From CAZRGV01 sp964599655 (GTDB taxonomy: Bacteria > Planctomycetota > Planctomycetia > Isosphaerales > Isosphaeraceae): 49,610 bases of DNA. The notes below the pieces were generated by a model. The model was not told the origin of the DNA. It did not search any database and was given only the letters and a program-made list of their open reading frames with translations. A program made the position numbers and the translations under genes. Position 1 is the stretch's first letter. The number at the start of each line of letters is the position of its first letter. The DNA is taken from positions 1 to 49,610 of the forward strand of contig CAZRGV010000034.1 in NCBI GenBank assembly GCA_964599655.1, read 5' to 3'. This document shows, piece by piece, positions 1-9,051 of the stretch.

Positions 1-385
1 CGCAAGCGGTTCGGGCACTTCGCCGAGCTCCGGTTCGAAGCGCAGGGAGTAAGCCTGGTCTACATTTTGAACGGGCCGAAAGACACAAAGGTACGCGTCC
101 AGGAACAGATCTCGCCGACGGAAGACGGCTGGCGTCGCCTGGTGCGCGTCTCCGATGTGCCGGAGGGGTACCGCCCGGTCTTGGCCGAACGCGTTCCCCT
201 CGCAACCCGAGCGGAGGATGAACTTCGCTGGACCGTCGAGAACGTGGTCGTGGCGTTGAAATNNNNNNNNNNNNNNNNNNNNNNNNNNNNNNGATGAGAA
301 GGGGATCACCCTGGTCCCCATGTCAGGACCCGAGGCGGGCGTGTACGAAGCGGAGGAGCGACTCTCGGCGACCCATCGACCGTGA
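1..385 (+). CDS. Unrecognised protein, 3' fragment interrupted by an N gap
   Basis: The gene enters from before the window in frame 1 (first residues RKRFGHFAEL) and runs to the N block at 263-292. After the gap a different frame (DEKGITLVPM) runs to a TGA at 383-385. The frame change is best explained by the 30 Ns being an estimated gap length rather than a measured one. The visible part is acidic and contains strand-like stretches. I recognise no domain and see no catalytic motif. The first stop is followed at once by a strong hairpin facing the convergent gene at 478-1152. Function unknown. Confidence 0.5.
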
Positions 386-394
386 TCAAGCCCG

Positions 395-439
395 ACGAGG
401 CGGCCACCCCGACGGATAAGGTCGGTGCGGCCGCCTCGT
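395..439. terminator. Bidirectional hairpin terminator
   Basis: An 11-bp perfect stem (ACGAGGCGGCC at 395-405 with GGCCGCCTCGT at 429-439) continues into a second 5-bp stem (CCGAC 409-413 with GTCGG 421-425) around the 7-base loop GGATAAG. It lies between two convergent genes, 10 bases after one stop and about 40 bases from the other. There is only a short T stretch on the plus side. The position and stem strength support a shared terminator. Confidence 0.7.
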
Positions 440-477
440 TCTGGCGAAGCACTCTCGTTTGTCGGGACGCTTAGTTA

Positions 478-1152
478 TCACGACGGCGGCCCGGGCCGCG
501 GGCCGCGGCCGGGACCGAGGGGCATCTCGAACGGCTTGCCGGTCAGCTCTTTCCAGGCAGCCTTTTGATCCTCGCTCAGCAGCGCGGTCGCTTTCTCCAT
601 CGACTCGCGACGGAGCTCACCCATCTTCTTCATGGCCCCTTCACGATCGTCCTGGGCGGTCTGGAAGATCTCTCGCATCTGACCTCGCATGTCTTCCGTG
701 ATTCCGTTGATCTTCTCCTTCTGCTCGTCGCTCAGCTTCAGCTTCGACGCGACTTCGGGATCGTTGAACGCTTCGAGGCCGCTCGCCTGGAGCCGGATCT
801 GGTGATACCGCTTCATCTGCTCATCCTTGAGGATCTCCTTGAGGGACTTGCTCGTCTCTTCGTTCATCTCCCTCATCATGGCCTGCATCTTCTCGCGGCG
901 CTCCTCTTGGGGCACGTTTTGCAGGTCCTGGAACCGCTCTCGCATCTTGGCGCCCATGTCCTCGACCAGAGACTGAACCTTCTCGATTTGCTCATCGTTA
1001 AGGCTCAGCTCCTTCTGGACGGCGGGCATCATGAGCATGCCGGGCCCCATGCCCATGCCGCCGCCACGGAACCCCTGGGCTCTGGCCGGAGCCGTCATCA
1101 GGGCCGCCAGACCGAATGCCAACACGAGCTTGCCGATCGCCCTGGTACGCAT
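478..1152 (-). CDS. Secreted Spy/LTXXQ-like helical protein
   Basis: A 224-residue exported protein. The ATG at 1152 is chosen over a longer frame because AGGAG lies just upstream and the protein then opens with a classical signal peptide (MRTRAIGKLV, hydrophobic core, AxA-like cleavage ARA-Q near residue 25). After a Gly/Met-rich stretch come four spaced L-x-x-[DE]-[DE]-Q type units (about residues 49-55, 104-112, 138-144, 191-197) in charged, helix-forming sequence. This resembles the LTxxQ motif of Spy/CpxP periplasmic chaperones, but the tail is Gly/Pro-rich. Proteins of this kind are common in planctomycetes and poorly characterised. A periplasmic or metal/stress role is inference only. 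Confidence 0.65.
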   Translation of the reverse strand: MRTRAIGKLVLAFGLAALMTAPARAQGFRGGGMGMGPGMLMMPAVQKELSLNDEQIEKVQSLVEDMGAKMRERFQDLQNVPQEERREKMQAMMREMNEETSKSLKEILKDEQMKRYHQIRLQASGLEAFNDPEVASKLKLSDEQKEKINGITEDMRGQMREIFQTAQDDREGAMKKMGELRRESMEKATALLSEDQKAAWKELTGKPFEMPLGPGRGPRPGPPS

Positions 1153-1340
1153 CGCGTAATCTCCTTGCAAAGACAAAGACATGGTGCCGAACGGTGTGGA
1201 ACGCATCGAATCACGCACGATCGACTCCCGCGAGCCCGGGCACGTCCGAGACGCGTGCGTGAGGGTCGACGTTCTTTGAGCTTAAAGCGACAAACCACCG
1301 AGCCTTGGGCCCGGAATCCGAAACCCGCCAGCGCGCCCTT

Positions 1341-1369
1341 ATCGTCGAGCGCCCGGGAACGGGTGTCAA
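1341..1369 (-). promoter_or_regulatory. Candidate sigma70 promoter for the Spy-like gene
   Basis: On the minus strand a perfect -35 TTGACA (1364-1369) is followed after 17 bases by GACGAT (1341-1346), a weak -10. It lies in the gap between the MBL gene and the Spy-like gene, about 190 bases before the latter's start. Confidence 0.35.
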
Positions 1370-1416
1370 AACAATTCCTTATGATTTTTTTGCGAAATCC
1401 GTCACCCGGAGGCGAC

Positions 1417-2202
1417 TCACACAGGGAGCCTGCCCGAGGCGAGTTCGTCTTCCCACTCGTCGAGCAGGGGCCAGTCGACGGCGCAAGTGCCGAAGTCGGC
1501 CATATGAGAATAACGCTCGAGCCGCGCGATTGTGGCGTCGAGAAGAGCGTTGTCCTTGCGAAAGATTGGTCCGTGCGAGGGGAGCAGCCACTGGGCGTCG
1601 CTATCGCGAATGCGCTTCAAGCTCTTGATAAAGTCGGGTAGATTCGAGCCGTGATGGGCGTCGATCACCCCAACGCAGCCGTCGCGGAAGATGTTGTCAC
1701 CCGAGAAAAGCAGGTCACCCATACGGAAGGCGAGTTGTCCCGCAGTGTGACCGGGCGTGCTCCAAACCTCCAGCGCCTTGTCCCCCACCTCGATGACGTC
1801 CCCCTCGTCGATCGTGAGGTCAACCTTGCAAGGAGGCATGGGAATATGAATGTTCTGGGCGTCCACCCGAGCATAGGTCTGGATTTCGTCTCCGGTTTCC
1901 AGAGGCGCGACACTCTTGGGATGCGCGGCGACCTTGCACTTGAGGATCTCTCGGGCGCGGGCCAGCCCTTGCGCGTGGTCGGCGTCGGCGTGCGTCGCGA
2001 GGATCAGCTTGCAGGCTGAGAGGCTGAAGCCCATGCGACGGATCAGCTCGAGCACGTCGGTCAGCTCGTCCAGAAACCCGACGTCGATCAGTGCGTATTC
2101 CGAACCGCCGTCGATCAGGTAAATGTTCACTCCCAGGCGTCGTCGCGCCTGGACGTTCATCTCGATAACCCCAGGGAATATGTACACGCGTTCGTCAGCC
2201 AT
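1417..2202 (-). CDS. MBL-fold metallohydrolase with variant metal motif
   Basis: A 261-residue metallo-beta-lactamase-fold hydrolase, probably cytoplasmic (no signal peptide). The usual HxHxDH motif appears as H71-A-D73-A-D75-H76 (THADADH), so the second metal histidine is an aspartate. Other ligands are in place: GHTAG (H152), SGDN (D169) and PSHGP (H210). The glyoxalase II/lactonase-like arrangement suggests hydrolysis of an ester, thioester or lactone, but the substrate cannot be read from sequence. The ATG at 2202 gives a start just before the first beta-strand. No strong ribosome site is seen, so the start is less certain. It is followed on the same strand by the Spy-like gene after 264 bases. 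Confidence 0.8.
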   Translation of the reverse strand: MADERVYIFPGVIEMNVQARRRLGVNIYLIDGGSEYALIDVGFLDELTDVLELIRRMGFSLSACKLILATHADADHAQGLARAREILKCKVAAHPKSVAPLETGDEIQTYARVDAQNIHIPMPPCKVDLTIDEGDVIEVGDKALEVWSTPGHTAGQLAFRMGDLLFSGDNIFRDGCVGVIDAHHGSNLPDFIKSLKRIRDSDAQWLLPSHGPIFRKDNALLDATIARLERYSHMADFGTCAVDWPLLDEWEDELASGRLPV

Positions 2203-2422
2203 GAGGGAATACTCGTTCGAGACAGGTTTTCGAGGCCGCCGTGACGATTCCCAGAAGACGGTCCAGAATCGGCGCGCGCCCAACGTTCCAACGTGCGCGC
2301 CAGGACCGATCGAGACGGGCCAGCGCACGCGATTTTACGGACCGAGGGACGCCGGGACAACACCCGTCGGTTGCTGGAGGGCCGAACGCGACTTGACCCC
2401 GTGGAACGAACGTGCGGGGGAT

Positions 2423-3079
2423 TCAGTCCGGTTCATCTGCCCAGCCGCCGTCGCCGATCAGCTTGACGAACCGGCACGCCATCAACGAGCGGGCCACGGG
2501 TCGGCCTTTTTGTTTGCGGATCGCGACGAGTTTCTGCCCGTCCTCGGGGCCGATCGGCGCGATGAGCAAGCCTCCCTCGGCCAGTTGTTCGAACAAGTCG
2601 GGGGGCAGGTCGGGGGCTCCGGCCGTGACGAGAATCCGTTCAAACGGGGCCTTCTCGGGCCAGCCGAGCGTGCCGTCGCCGATCCGGAAATGAACGTTGG
2701 TGATTCCAAGGCCGTCGAGCAACCCCCGGGCCCGGAGCGAGAGGATCGGCAGGCGTTCCACCGTGTCGACCTCGGCCGCGAGGCTGGCCAGAATGGCCGT
2801 CTGATAGCCGCTACCGGTGCCGATCTCGAGTACGCGCTCCGTGCCGGTCAGACCAAGTTCCTGGGTCATCGCGGCCACCATGTACGGCTGGCTGATGGTT
2901 TGGTCCAGGCCGATCGGCAAGGCGCTGTCGTCGCCGGCTCGGTGTCGCTGACGGGGCGGGACGAACCGTTCGCGGTCGAATTGGGCCATCGCCTTGAGAA
3001 CCCGGCGATCAGTGATCCCCTTGGCCTGGACCTGGCGGGCGATCGCCGCGCCGGGGGGAGGTTCAGGCGGGCAAGGCAT
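2423..3079 (-). CDS. pcm: Protein-L-isoaspartate O-methyltransferase
   Basis: A 218-residue SAM-dependent methyltransferase that repairs isoaspartyl damage by methylating the abnormal side chain. The PCMT signatures are clear: the RVLKAMAQFDRERFVP opening, ISQPYMVA near the active site, and the SAM-binding VLEIGTGSGYQTAILA, followed by VDTVERL and ILVTAGAPDLP. Length fits the family. The ATG at 3079 has AGGAG upstream. It overlaps the 3' end of recJ (stop at 3063-3065) by 17 bases, so the two are almost certainly co-transcribed and possibly translationally coupled. Confidence 0.93.
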   Translation of the reverse strand: MPCPPEPPPGAAIARQVQAKGITDRRVLKAMAQFDRERFVPPRQRHRAGDDSALPIGLDQTISQPYMVAAMTQELGLTGTERVLEIGTGSGYQTAILASLAAEVDTVERLPILSLRARGLLDGLGITNVHFRIGDGTLGWPEKAPFERILVTAGAPDLPPDLFEQLAEGGLLIAPIGPEDGQKLVAIRKQKGRPVARSLMACRFVKLIGDGGWADEPD

Positions 3080-4797
3080 GAGAGTTCTCCTGTGCGATCT
3101 GAAAATCCTTGACTTCGAGCTGAACCTCTCGACGATGGTTCCACTCGTTGATGCTCGGCTGAAAGGCCAACGAACAGAGCGTGCCCGCGCGAAGCTCCTT
3201 GCCGCGATTGGCCATGTTCCAGGCGATGGCCTTGAGAACCACATCGCCTTGCGAGAATCGCAGTTGCAGGTGGTTCTTCCGTTCGCCGACGATCCGGGGC
3301 TCGCCGACGATCCGGACCCGCTCGGCGACCAGAACCGGCCTGGGATTGCCCACTCCGTACGGCTCCAGCTCGTCAATCGATTCCACGACCTTCGGCGTCA
3401 ACTCGCCGAGTCGGACCTCGGCGTCGATGTGAAGCACCTTTCGCTTTTGCTCGGGCGTCAGCGTCTTCCGGCAATGGGCGTCGAATCGCTCGGCGAAGGC
3501 GGGGAAAAGGCTCGGCGCGAGTTTCAGGCCGGCCGCCGCCTTGTGCCCTCCGAAGGACGCCAACCCCTCGGAGCAGGCGGCCAGGGCCTCGTACAGGTCA
3601 AAGCCCGGAATCGATCGCCCCGAGCCCTGGCCGATCTCGTCGTTGAGGGCCACGATGATCGTGGGACGATGATAGACGTCGACCAGCCGGCTGGCGACGA
3701 TGCCGATGACGCCGGGATGCCAGCCAGGCCGCCCCAGCACGATCGCGCCCCGATCGCCCAGACCGCCCTGGGCCTCGATCATCTGGTGAGCCTCGGCGAC
3801 AATCGTTCGCTCGACCGAGTGTTCTGGCCAGTTCCAGGGCCAGCTCGGCGTCGTCGGTGGTCAGGAGTTCAACGGCCTTCATCGCGCATTCGAGACGCCC
3901 CGCGGCGTTGATCCGAGGGGCGAGGCCGAAGCCGATCGTGCCGGTGTTGAGCTTGTCCTTGCCGAGACAGCCGGTGACCTGCATCAGCGCCTTCAAGCCC
4001 ACCGAGGCGTCGGCCGTGAGCCCGCGAAGCCCGTGTCGCACGAAGATCCGGTTCTCGTCTTCCAGCGGGACAACGTCGGCCACCGTCGCCAGGGCGACGA
4101 GGTTGATCGCTCGAAGCAGGAAGTCGCGAAGGTGAGGCGAAGCTTTCTTGCCGTCGCCAAAACTCTTGCAGACCTGCCAGGCGACCTTGAACGCCACCCC
4201 CGCGCCGCAGAGGTCGGGAAACGGGTAGCGACTGCCCGGCCATCGAGGATGGACGACGACGTCGGCCTCGGGCCACTCCGGTCCCGGCGTGTGGTGGTCG
4301 GTCACGAGGAACTCGAGCCCGAGTTGGCGAGCGAGTCGCGCCTCGTTCAGGGCCGAGACGCCGCAATCGACGGTCACGATCAACGATGCCTGACGCTCCA
4401 ACGCCAGCGTGCGGAGCGCCTCGGCATTGACGCCGTAACCCTCATCGACGCGGTGCGGGATGTAATACTCGACGTTGTCGGCCCCTGCCAACTTCAGGCA
4501 GGCCCAGAGAATGCTGGTTCCGCAAACGCCATCGACGTCGTAATCACCGTAGATGACGATCTTTCGACGCTCGCGAACGGCCCGGACAATGCGATCGGCC
4601 GCCTCGGCGGCGCCGGGAAGTGCTTCGGGGTCGTGAAGACCGTCACGCCGCGCCTCCAGAAAGGCCCGAGCACGGGCGGGGTCGGTGACGCCCCGGTTCA
4701 GCAAGAGTTGGGCAACGAGCGGGGGCAGTCCCGCGGCACGGCTCAGGCTGTGGACCCGGTCCCGGTCGTGAGGGCGAAGGTGCCAGTGATGGGTCAT
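3063..4797 (-). CDS. recJ: Single-stranded-DNA exonuclease RecJ, frameshifted
   Basis: A 5'-3' ssDNA exonuclease of recombination and mismatch repair. The N-terminal part carries the DHH phosphoesterase motifs DYDVDG (residues 85-90), VTVDCGV and TDHH (about 166-169). The C-terminal part has the DHHA1 block GWHPGVIGIVASR, GSGRSI and GGHKAAAGL, followed by the OB-like end. The two parts are in different frames: the first frame reads past ELARTL into GRANDC, while the expected continuation (VERTIVAEAHQMIEA) is in the next frame. The break is near 3815-3830. Spacing there looks short compared with the family, which suggests a small deletion. Either an assembly or sequencing error or a real mutation is possible. 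In a draft with N gaps I favour error. Confidence 0.88.
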
Positions 4798-4888
4798 CCT
4801 CGACCTCCAGGCAAGGAACGAGACGGCTGGGCCATCGTCGACTGGGCCCTACAAGAGTTTACCCGAGAATCGAACCGGCCGCACTCCC

Positions 4889-5938
4889 TCAATACCAACG
4901 GCGGCGTCGACCCCAAAACCAGAGGGCCACTGCCGAGCCGAGCATCACCAGGCAGCCAACCACGAAAACGAGCGTGTGGGTCGATCGAAACTGCGTCAGG
5001 ACGATATTGTCACCGAAAAAGTTCATGCCAAAAAAGCCGACCACGAAATTCAAGGGAAGAAACAGGACCGTGACGATCGTCAGCGTTTTCATGACGTCGT
5101 TGGTCCGGTTCGACGTGACCGAGAGATACGTGTCGATGGCTCCGGAAACCAGGTCGCGAACGCTCTCGGTGATGTCGTGGAGCCGGACCAAGCCGTCGTA
5201 GACGTCTCGAAAGTAGACCCGATCGCGTTCTCCGACCATCGGGTAGATGTCTCGCGCCAGGCGGTTCGCGACCTCCCGCTGGGGGGCGATGATCCGATGC
5301 ATGCGCGAGATCGATCGTTTGAGCTGAAAAATCTTCTGAAGCGTCCTGGACGTTGGCTGGTCGAAGACCTCGTCCTGAGCGTCATCGACCGCGGCGTCGA
5401 GGTGCTCGATCGCCGCCAGATGGTCGGAGACGCCGTGATCGAGCAACAGGTACAAAATATGGTCGGGGCGGCGACGAAGTCGGTTCTCGGCGTCGCGTTC
5501 CACCTGGTTTCGCACGCGAGAGACCACGCGCATCGGCTCGGTGCGGTAGGTCACCAGGAAGTTCCGGCCGAGGAACACGTCGAGTTCGTGGAGCCGGAGG
5601 TCGTCGGTCACGGGGTCGAAATCGATCGCGTGGAAAACGATGTAGAGGTAGCGATCCCAATCGTCGAGCTTCGGGATATTGGCCTCGCTGAGGGCATCCT
5701 CAATGGCCAGAGGGTGGAAGTCGAAGACCTCGCGGAAGAGCCTTTCGATCGCCGATCGATCATGACGGCCACCAACATCCTCGATGTCGACCCAGAGGGT
5801 TCCCTGCGGGTCGGTCAGGGCCTCCGTGATCCGCTCCACCGGCCAGTCAAGGTGAATGGTGCCGCCACCCCCTCGGAAAATGCTCCTGATGCGAGGCGAC
5901 GCGCTGGTCGAGCTGCTGGTTTCGAGGGCCGTAGCCAT
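4889..5938 (-). CDS. corA: CorA-family magnesium/divalent cation channel
   Basis: A 349-residue inner-membrane CorA protein. A large cytoplasmic alpha/beta and helical domain (WVDIEDVGG, FHPLAIEDAL, typical of the family) is followed by two C-terminal membrane helices. The family hallmark GMN lies at residues 304-306 at the end of the first helix (VVGFFGMNFF), and the protein ends in a basic tail, GRRRRWY. All key elements are present, so a functional Mg2+ (or Co2+/Ni2+) channel is expected. It lies upstream of recJ on the same strand with a gap of about 90 bases and may be read with it. Confidence 0.93.
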   Translation of the reverse strand: MATALETSSSTSASPRIRSIFRGGGGTIHLDWPVERITEALTDPQGTLWVDIEDVGGRHDRSAIERLFREVFDFHPLAIEDALSEANIPKLDDWDRYLYIVFHAIDFDPVTDDLRLHELDVFLGRNFLVTYRTEPMRVVSRVRNQVERDAENRLRRRPDHILYLLLDHGVSDHLAAIEHLDAAVDDAQDEVFDQPTSRTLQKIFQLKRSISRMHRIIAPQREVANRLARDIYPMVGERDRVYFRDVYDGLVRLHDITESVRDLVSGAIDTYLSVTSNRTNDVMKTLTIVTVLFLPLNFVVGFFGMNFFGDNIVLTQFRSTHTLVFVVGCLVMLGSAVALWFWGRRRRWY

Positions 5939-5982
5939 CCAAGGGTGACTCCCGGAGCGTGAAGGGGGGTAGTTCGGCCGCC

Positions 5983-6417
5983 CTATGAGGGCCTCTGGTT
6001 ACGGAGAAGCCGAAGCTGCTCGTCTCGGACGTTGAGTTCCAGCGCGGTGGAACCATCCACCTCGCGGCGAATCGGGGTACCGAAGTCCTGAAACAGCCGG
6101 GGAACGTCGACGTCCGGGGGCGGGTCGACCAGCCGAATTGCGTTGGATCCTCTCGCCACACGGTCGGCCTCGAAGGTGCCGTCCGGCTTGAGCCGGGCCG
6201 ATCGAAGGTCTCCCACCGTTCCGTCAACGGGTAGGAACTCGATCCATCCCCCGCCGACCGGACGACCCCCTTGCGCGGTCACGCGGCCGGAAATGGAAAC
6301 CGTCGGCTTCGAACGAGGACCGATCTCCTCGGCGCAGCCCGAGACCAGAATCAGCCAAACCACAAGAAGCGGCGTCAAGGGTTCTGAGGATCGAATCATT
6401 TCATCACGACAGGTCAT
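5983..6417 (-). CDS. Small lipoprotein, carboxypeptidase-regulatory-like
   Basis: A 144-residue predicted lipoprotein with a hydrophobic leader and lipobox LVSGC. The mature part has the ISGRVTAQGGRPVGGGWIEF pattern of transthyretin-like carboxypeptidase regulatory domains, which are abundant as small lipoproteins in planctomycetes. Three closely spaced ATGs (codons 1, 6-7 region) leave the exact start open. The first is used here. It follows the GXGXG gene by 21 bases and is probably in the same transcript. Function unknown. Confidence 0.7.
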   Translation of the reverse strand: MTCRDEMIRSSEPLTPLLVVWLILVSGCAEEIGPRSKPTVSISGRVTAQGGRPVGGGWIEFLPVDGTVGDLRSARLKPDGTFEADRVARGSNAIRLVDPPPDVDVPRLFQDFGTPIRREVDGSTALELNVRDEQLRLLRNQRPS

Positions 6418-6438
6418 GCGGAAACGCGGGAATCGTTC

Positions 6439-7137
6439 TCAATCGTTGGCCCTGGCCGCTTCCAGGCGTTCCAGGAATCCTGGCGGGAGCCAGGGCTCGA
6501 GGCCATCGATCGCGCGGGCCATGGTGGTCCAGTCAGCAAGATCGGGTCGTTCGAAGACGCGATCCGGCAATCCTGGAGCGATCAGACGGCCTCCCCGGCG
6601 GCCGAAGGCGAGGTTGGGACCAAATTCCGCGTCGAGCAAAACGATTCGGCCGCCGGATTGCCGCTCGGCGCCCAGTCGACCGATGGGGCCACCCAACAAA
6701 AGCAAGCCGCCGGCCTGTTCGAGCCCCGCCCGGTGACCGGATCGCGAGGCGGCCACGATCACGCCACCTCGTTGATGATAACCGAGACAGTCCCCCGCTT
6801 CGCCGAGAATCAGGAGTCGACCCTCTCGAAGGTCTCGACCAGCGCCGTCCGCGACGGCTCCGAGGCAAACGACCGTGAGCCCCGGAGCCTCGAGATCGGC
6901 CGCAAGCTCCGGTCCCGCGCAGCCTTCCACCTCGATCAAGGCGTTCCAAGGTCCGTTGAGGCCCGACAACAGCAAGCGCTGGCCTTCGACACCGGCCAGG
7001 CGAATCCACCGATGACCCGCGCCGAGGTTCTGGATCACCTGGGCGTTGATCTGTTGGTAGTCTCGGATCTCCGGAACCGGAAGAACTGGGCCACTCCGGT
7101 TCGACGGATCCTCGGGAAGCCAATTACGGGCGGCCAC
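6439..7137 (-). CDS. GXGXG (glutamate synthase C-terminal-like) domain protein
   Basis: About 232 residues, made almost entirely of a right-handed beta-helix with recurring G-x-x-x-G-x-x-x-G turns (for example EGRLLILGEAGDCLGYHQRG and RAGLEQAGGLLLLGGPIGRL). This matches the stand-alone GXGXG domain found at the end of glutamate synthase large subunits and in formylmethanofuran dehydrogenase subunit C. No catalytic domain is attached. The start is uncertain: no ATG exists in the plausible region, and I use the GTG at 7137, which overlaps the stop of the preceding gene by 14 bases. A longer GTG start at 7200 is possible. Role unknown. A structural partner of a larger enzyme is inference. Confidence 0.65.
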   Translation of the reverse strand: MAARNWLPEDPSNRSGPVLPVPEIRDYQQINAQVIQNLGAGHRWIRLAGVEGQRLLLSGLNGPWNALIEVEGCAGPELAADLEAPGLTVVCLGAVADGAGRDLREGRLLILGEAGDCLGYHQRGGVIVAASRSGHRAGLEQAGGLLLLGGPIGRLGAERQSGGRIVLLDAEFGPNLAFGRRGGRLIAPGLPDRVFERPDLADWTTMARAIDGLEPWLPPGFLERLEAARAND

Positions 7138-8587
7138 CGGCAGGGGCTTTCTTGACTTCGGGGAGCGAGACCTGGGGACCCCCCGGGTACAGCTCACCAC
7201 TCTTGGGCGGATTCTGAGCGATGTAGTTCTTCAACTCCTCGACCGCGACCACGAGAGCTTGCTGTCGCTGGGGTATCTGGACCCCGGCTGATTGCGTCAA
7301 CTCGATGCCTGCCTTCGCGACAACACGGATGCGTTGCTCAATCGCCCGGACGCGATCCCGCGAGCCCGAGGCACTGGGATGCGTCGAGTTATCGAGCCCT
7401 GAGCCGCGGATCTCCGGGTCGCCCGTAAAGGCCGAGAGAAGCCGCAACAGGGGATCGAGCAGCCGCTGCACCAGCCGGAGGTTCCGGGTGGGTTGTTCCT
7501 TGGGCATCGGGATCTCGGTCAGTAACGTGCCGATGTCGGCCGCGGCGCGTCCAATCTCGTAGGCGACCAGCTCGTAGTTGAAATTCTGAACCTGTGTGGG
7601 AATCACCATCATGCTCAGGGCCCAGCCGGCCCAGGCCCGGACATCGGGCTTGCTTTCTGGATCGCTCAGAAACTGAAAAGCCACCGCGGCCAGTTCAGCC
7701 TGATTGCGGAGCGGATTCTCGGTGGCCTGCCGCAACGAGCCGAGGGCCTCGAGAGCACGCCACTTCGCGGGCCAGAAGGCGTCGGGATTGTTCTCAAGAA
7801 ACTCGGCCAGCGCCTGGGCGGCGGGAATCGCCTGACTGGTGGGATCGAGCAGCCGACGGCCATGTTGCGCCACGTTGGTCAAGCCAACGGCGGCCAGCAG
7901 CTTAACCATCAAGGTCTGATTCGGATCTTTCAGCTGGCTGATGAGAATCGGGACCACCTCGGGAGACCCTGTGCGGCTCAGGACGATCATGTAGAACGTC
8001 CGGGTATGCAGGTGTCCCTGAAGCAGCACGGGGGCCACATCCAATAACTTCTCGACATAGAAGCGGCGAAACGCGGCATTGGGCCCGCTCACAGGCTCCA
8101 GCAACGGGTCGACCAGAGCCTTCGCGGCGGTCTCGAGCATCTTCGCCTGCTGAGGGCGGCTCCCGGGATCGAGCATCGCCTCGATGTTCGTCCGTCGCGT
8201 CAGCTCCCCGGCAAAGTGCTTGACGTACTTGTCGACGAGGTTCCGGTCGACCGGCGCCTGACCCCTGGCCATGGCTATCACCGACCGCTGTTCGTTCACG
8301 TTGAGGAACGGAGCGTTCAGTTCCTTGAACTCGTTGCGGAGCAACTCCTCGCGTAGAGGTTCCTGCCAGAGCTCGGGCTCGGGTTTCTGGAATTTCGGTT
8401 CCGCCTCGGGCTTGGCCGCCTCAGGCTGAGCCTGGCCGCCGGCTTTCTTGGCCGCCGCTCCCTGGCCGGCGCCGGAGCTCGGGTTGGTCTGGGCGAGGGC
8501 TGGGGGGGCCGAGAGCCCGATCAGAACGACCGGAAGCCACACCCACGAGCAACCCCGTGGCCATCTCGGGGCGAGCAGTAAAACCAT
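7124..8587 (-). CDS. Secreted helical-repeat protein of unknown function
   Basis: A 487-residue exported protein. The ATG at 8587 gives a signal peptide with a hydrophobic core (WLPVVLIGLSAPPALA-Q), then an Ala/Lys/Glu/Pro-rich linker (residues about 35-65), and then an all-helical body with short HEAT-like units such as PEVVPILISQLKDPNQTLMVKLLAAVGL and KWRALEALGSLRQ. The in-frame region upstream of 8587 is open but lacks coding character. No catalytic residues are recognised. Its end overlaps the start of the GXGXG gene, which suggests one transcript reading toward the lipoprotein gene. Likely a periplasmic scaffold, by inference. Confidence 0.65.
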   Translation of the reverse strand: MVLLLAPRWPRGCSWVWLPVVLIGLSAPPALAQTNPSSGAGQGAAAKKAGGQAQPEAAKPEAEPKFQKPEPELWQEPLREELLRNEFKELNAPFLNVNEQRSVIAMARGQAPVDRNLVDKYVKHFAGELTRRTNIEAMLDPGSRPQQAKMLETAAKALVDPLLEPVSGPNAAFRRFYVEKLLDVAPVLLQGHLHTRTFYMIVLSRTGSPEVVPILISQLKDPNQTLMVKLLAAVGLTNVAQHGRRLLDPTSQAIPAAQALAEFLENNPDAFWPAKWRALEALGSLRQATENPLRNQAELAAVAFQFLSDPESKPDVRAWAGWALSMMVIPTQVQNFNYELVAYEIGRAAADIGTLLTEIPMPKEQPTRNLRLVQRLLDPLLRLLSAFTGDPEIRGSGLDNSTHPSASGSRDRVRAIEQRIRVVAKAGIELTQSAGVQIPQRQQALVVAVEELKNYIAQNPPKSGELYPGGPQVSLPEVKKAPAGGRP

Positions 8588-9051
8588 GATTTGGTGACCT
8601 TCCGATTCCGGTTGGCCCCCCCGAGGCTCGGGTCGGGGACCCGCCGACCGCTGGGTGGGATGTCGCGTGCAAGGAAAGAGAAACCAGAAAGACACGCCCC
8701 TCGACGCCGAGGAGTCGGCCGCGACGCGCGTCCTGAGCAGGACGATTCGACCCAGGGGCGGGACGGAGGCTTCGATGAATTCCCTGAGCCGACCGCGTCT
8801 CGAAGGTGCGAGAACCCGACTCAAACTTACCCGCCCAGGCACCTTTGTCAAGCCAACAGAAAATCGGCAACGAGCTGGAAGAGTGTTACGATCAGGCAAT
8901 CTGGATCAACTGGAACTCTCGAAACGGCCGGATGCGGGGCCAGGGAACGTCGTCGAGGATCCCGTTGATACCCTTGGACGCGCGAACCGGACCGAAAGTT
9001 CCACGGATCGGAACTTGAAACCAGGACTCCGCGCGGCGGCGGAACGAAATC
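8588..9051. other. Long intergenic region
   Basis: 464 bases between two minus-strand genes with no credible coding frame. The only signal I see is a promoter-like TTGACA (8846-8851, minus strand) with a weak TAAGTT 16 bases downstream (8824-8829), about 240 bases before the helical-repeat gene. No RNA gene, repeat or terminator hairpin stands out. Confidence 0.4.
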
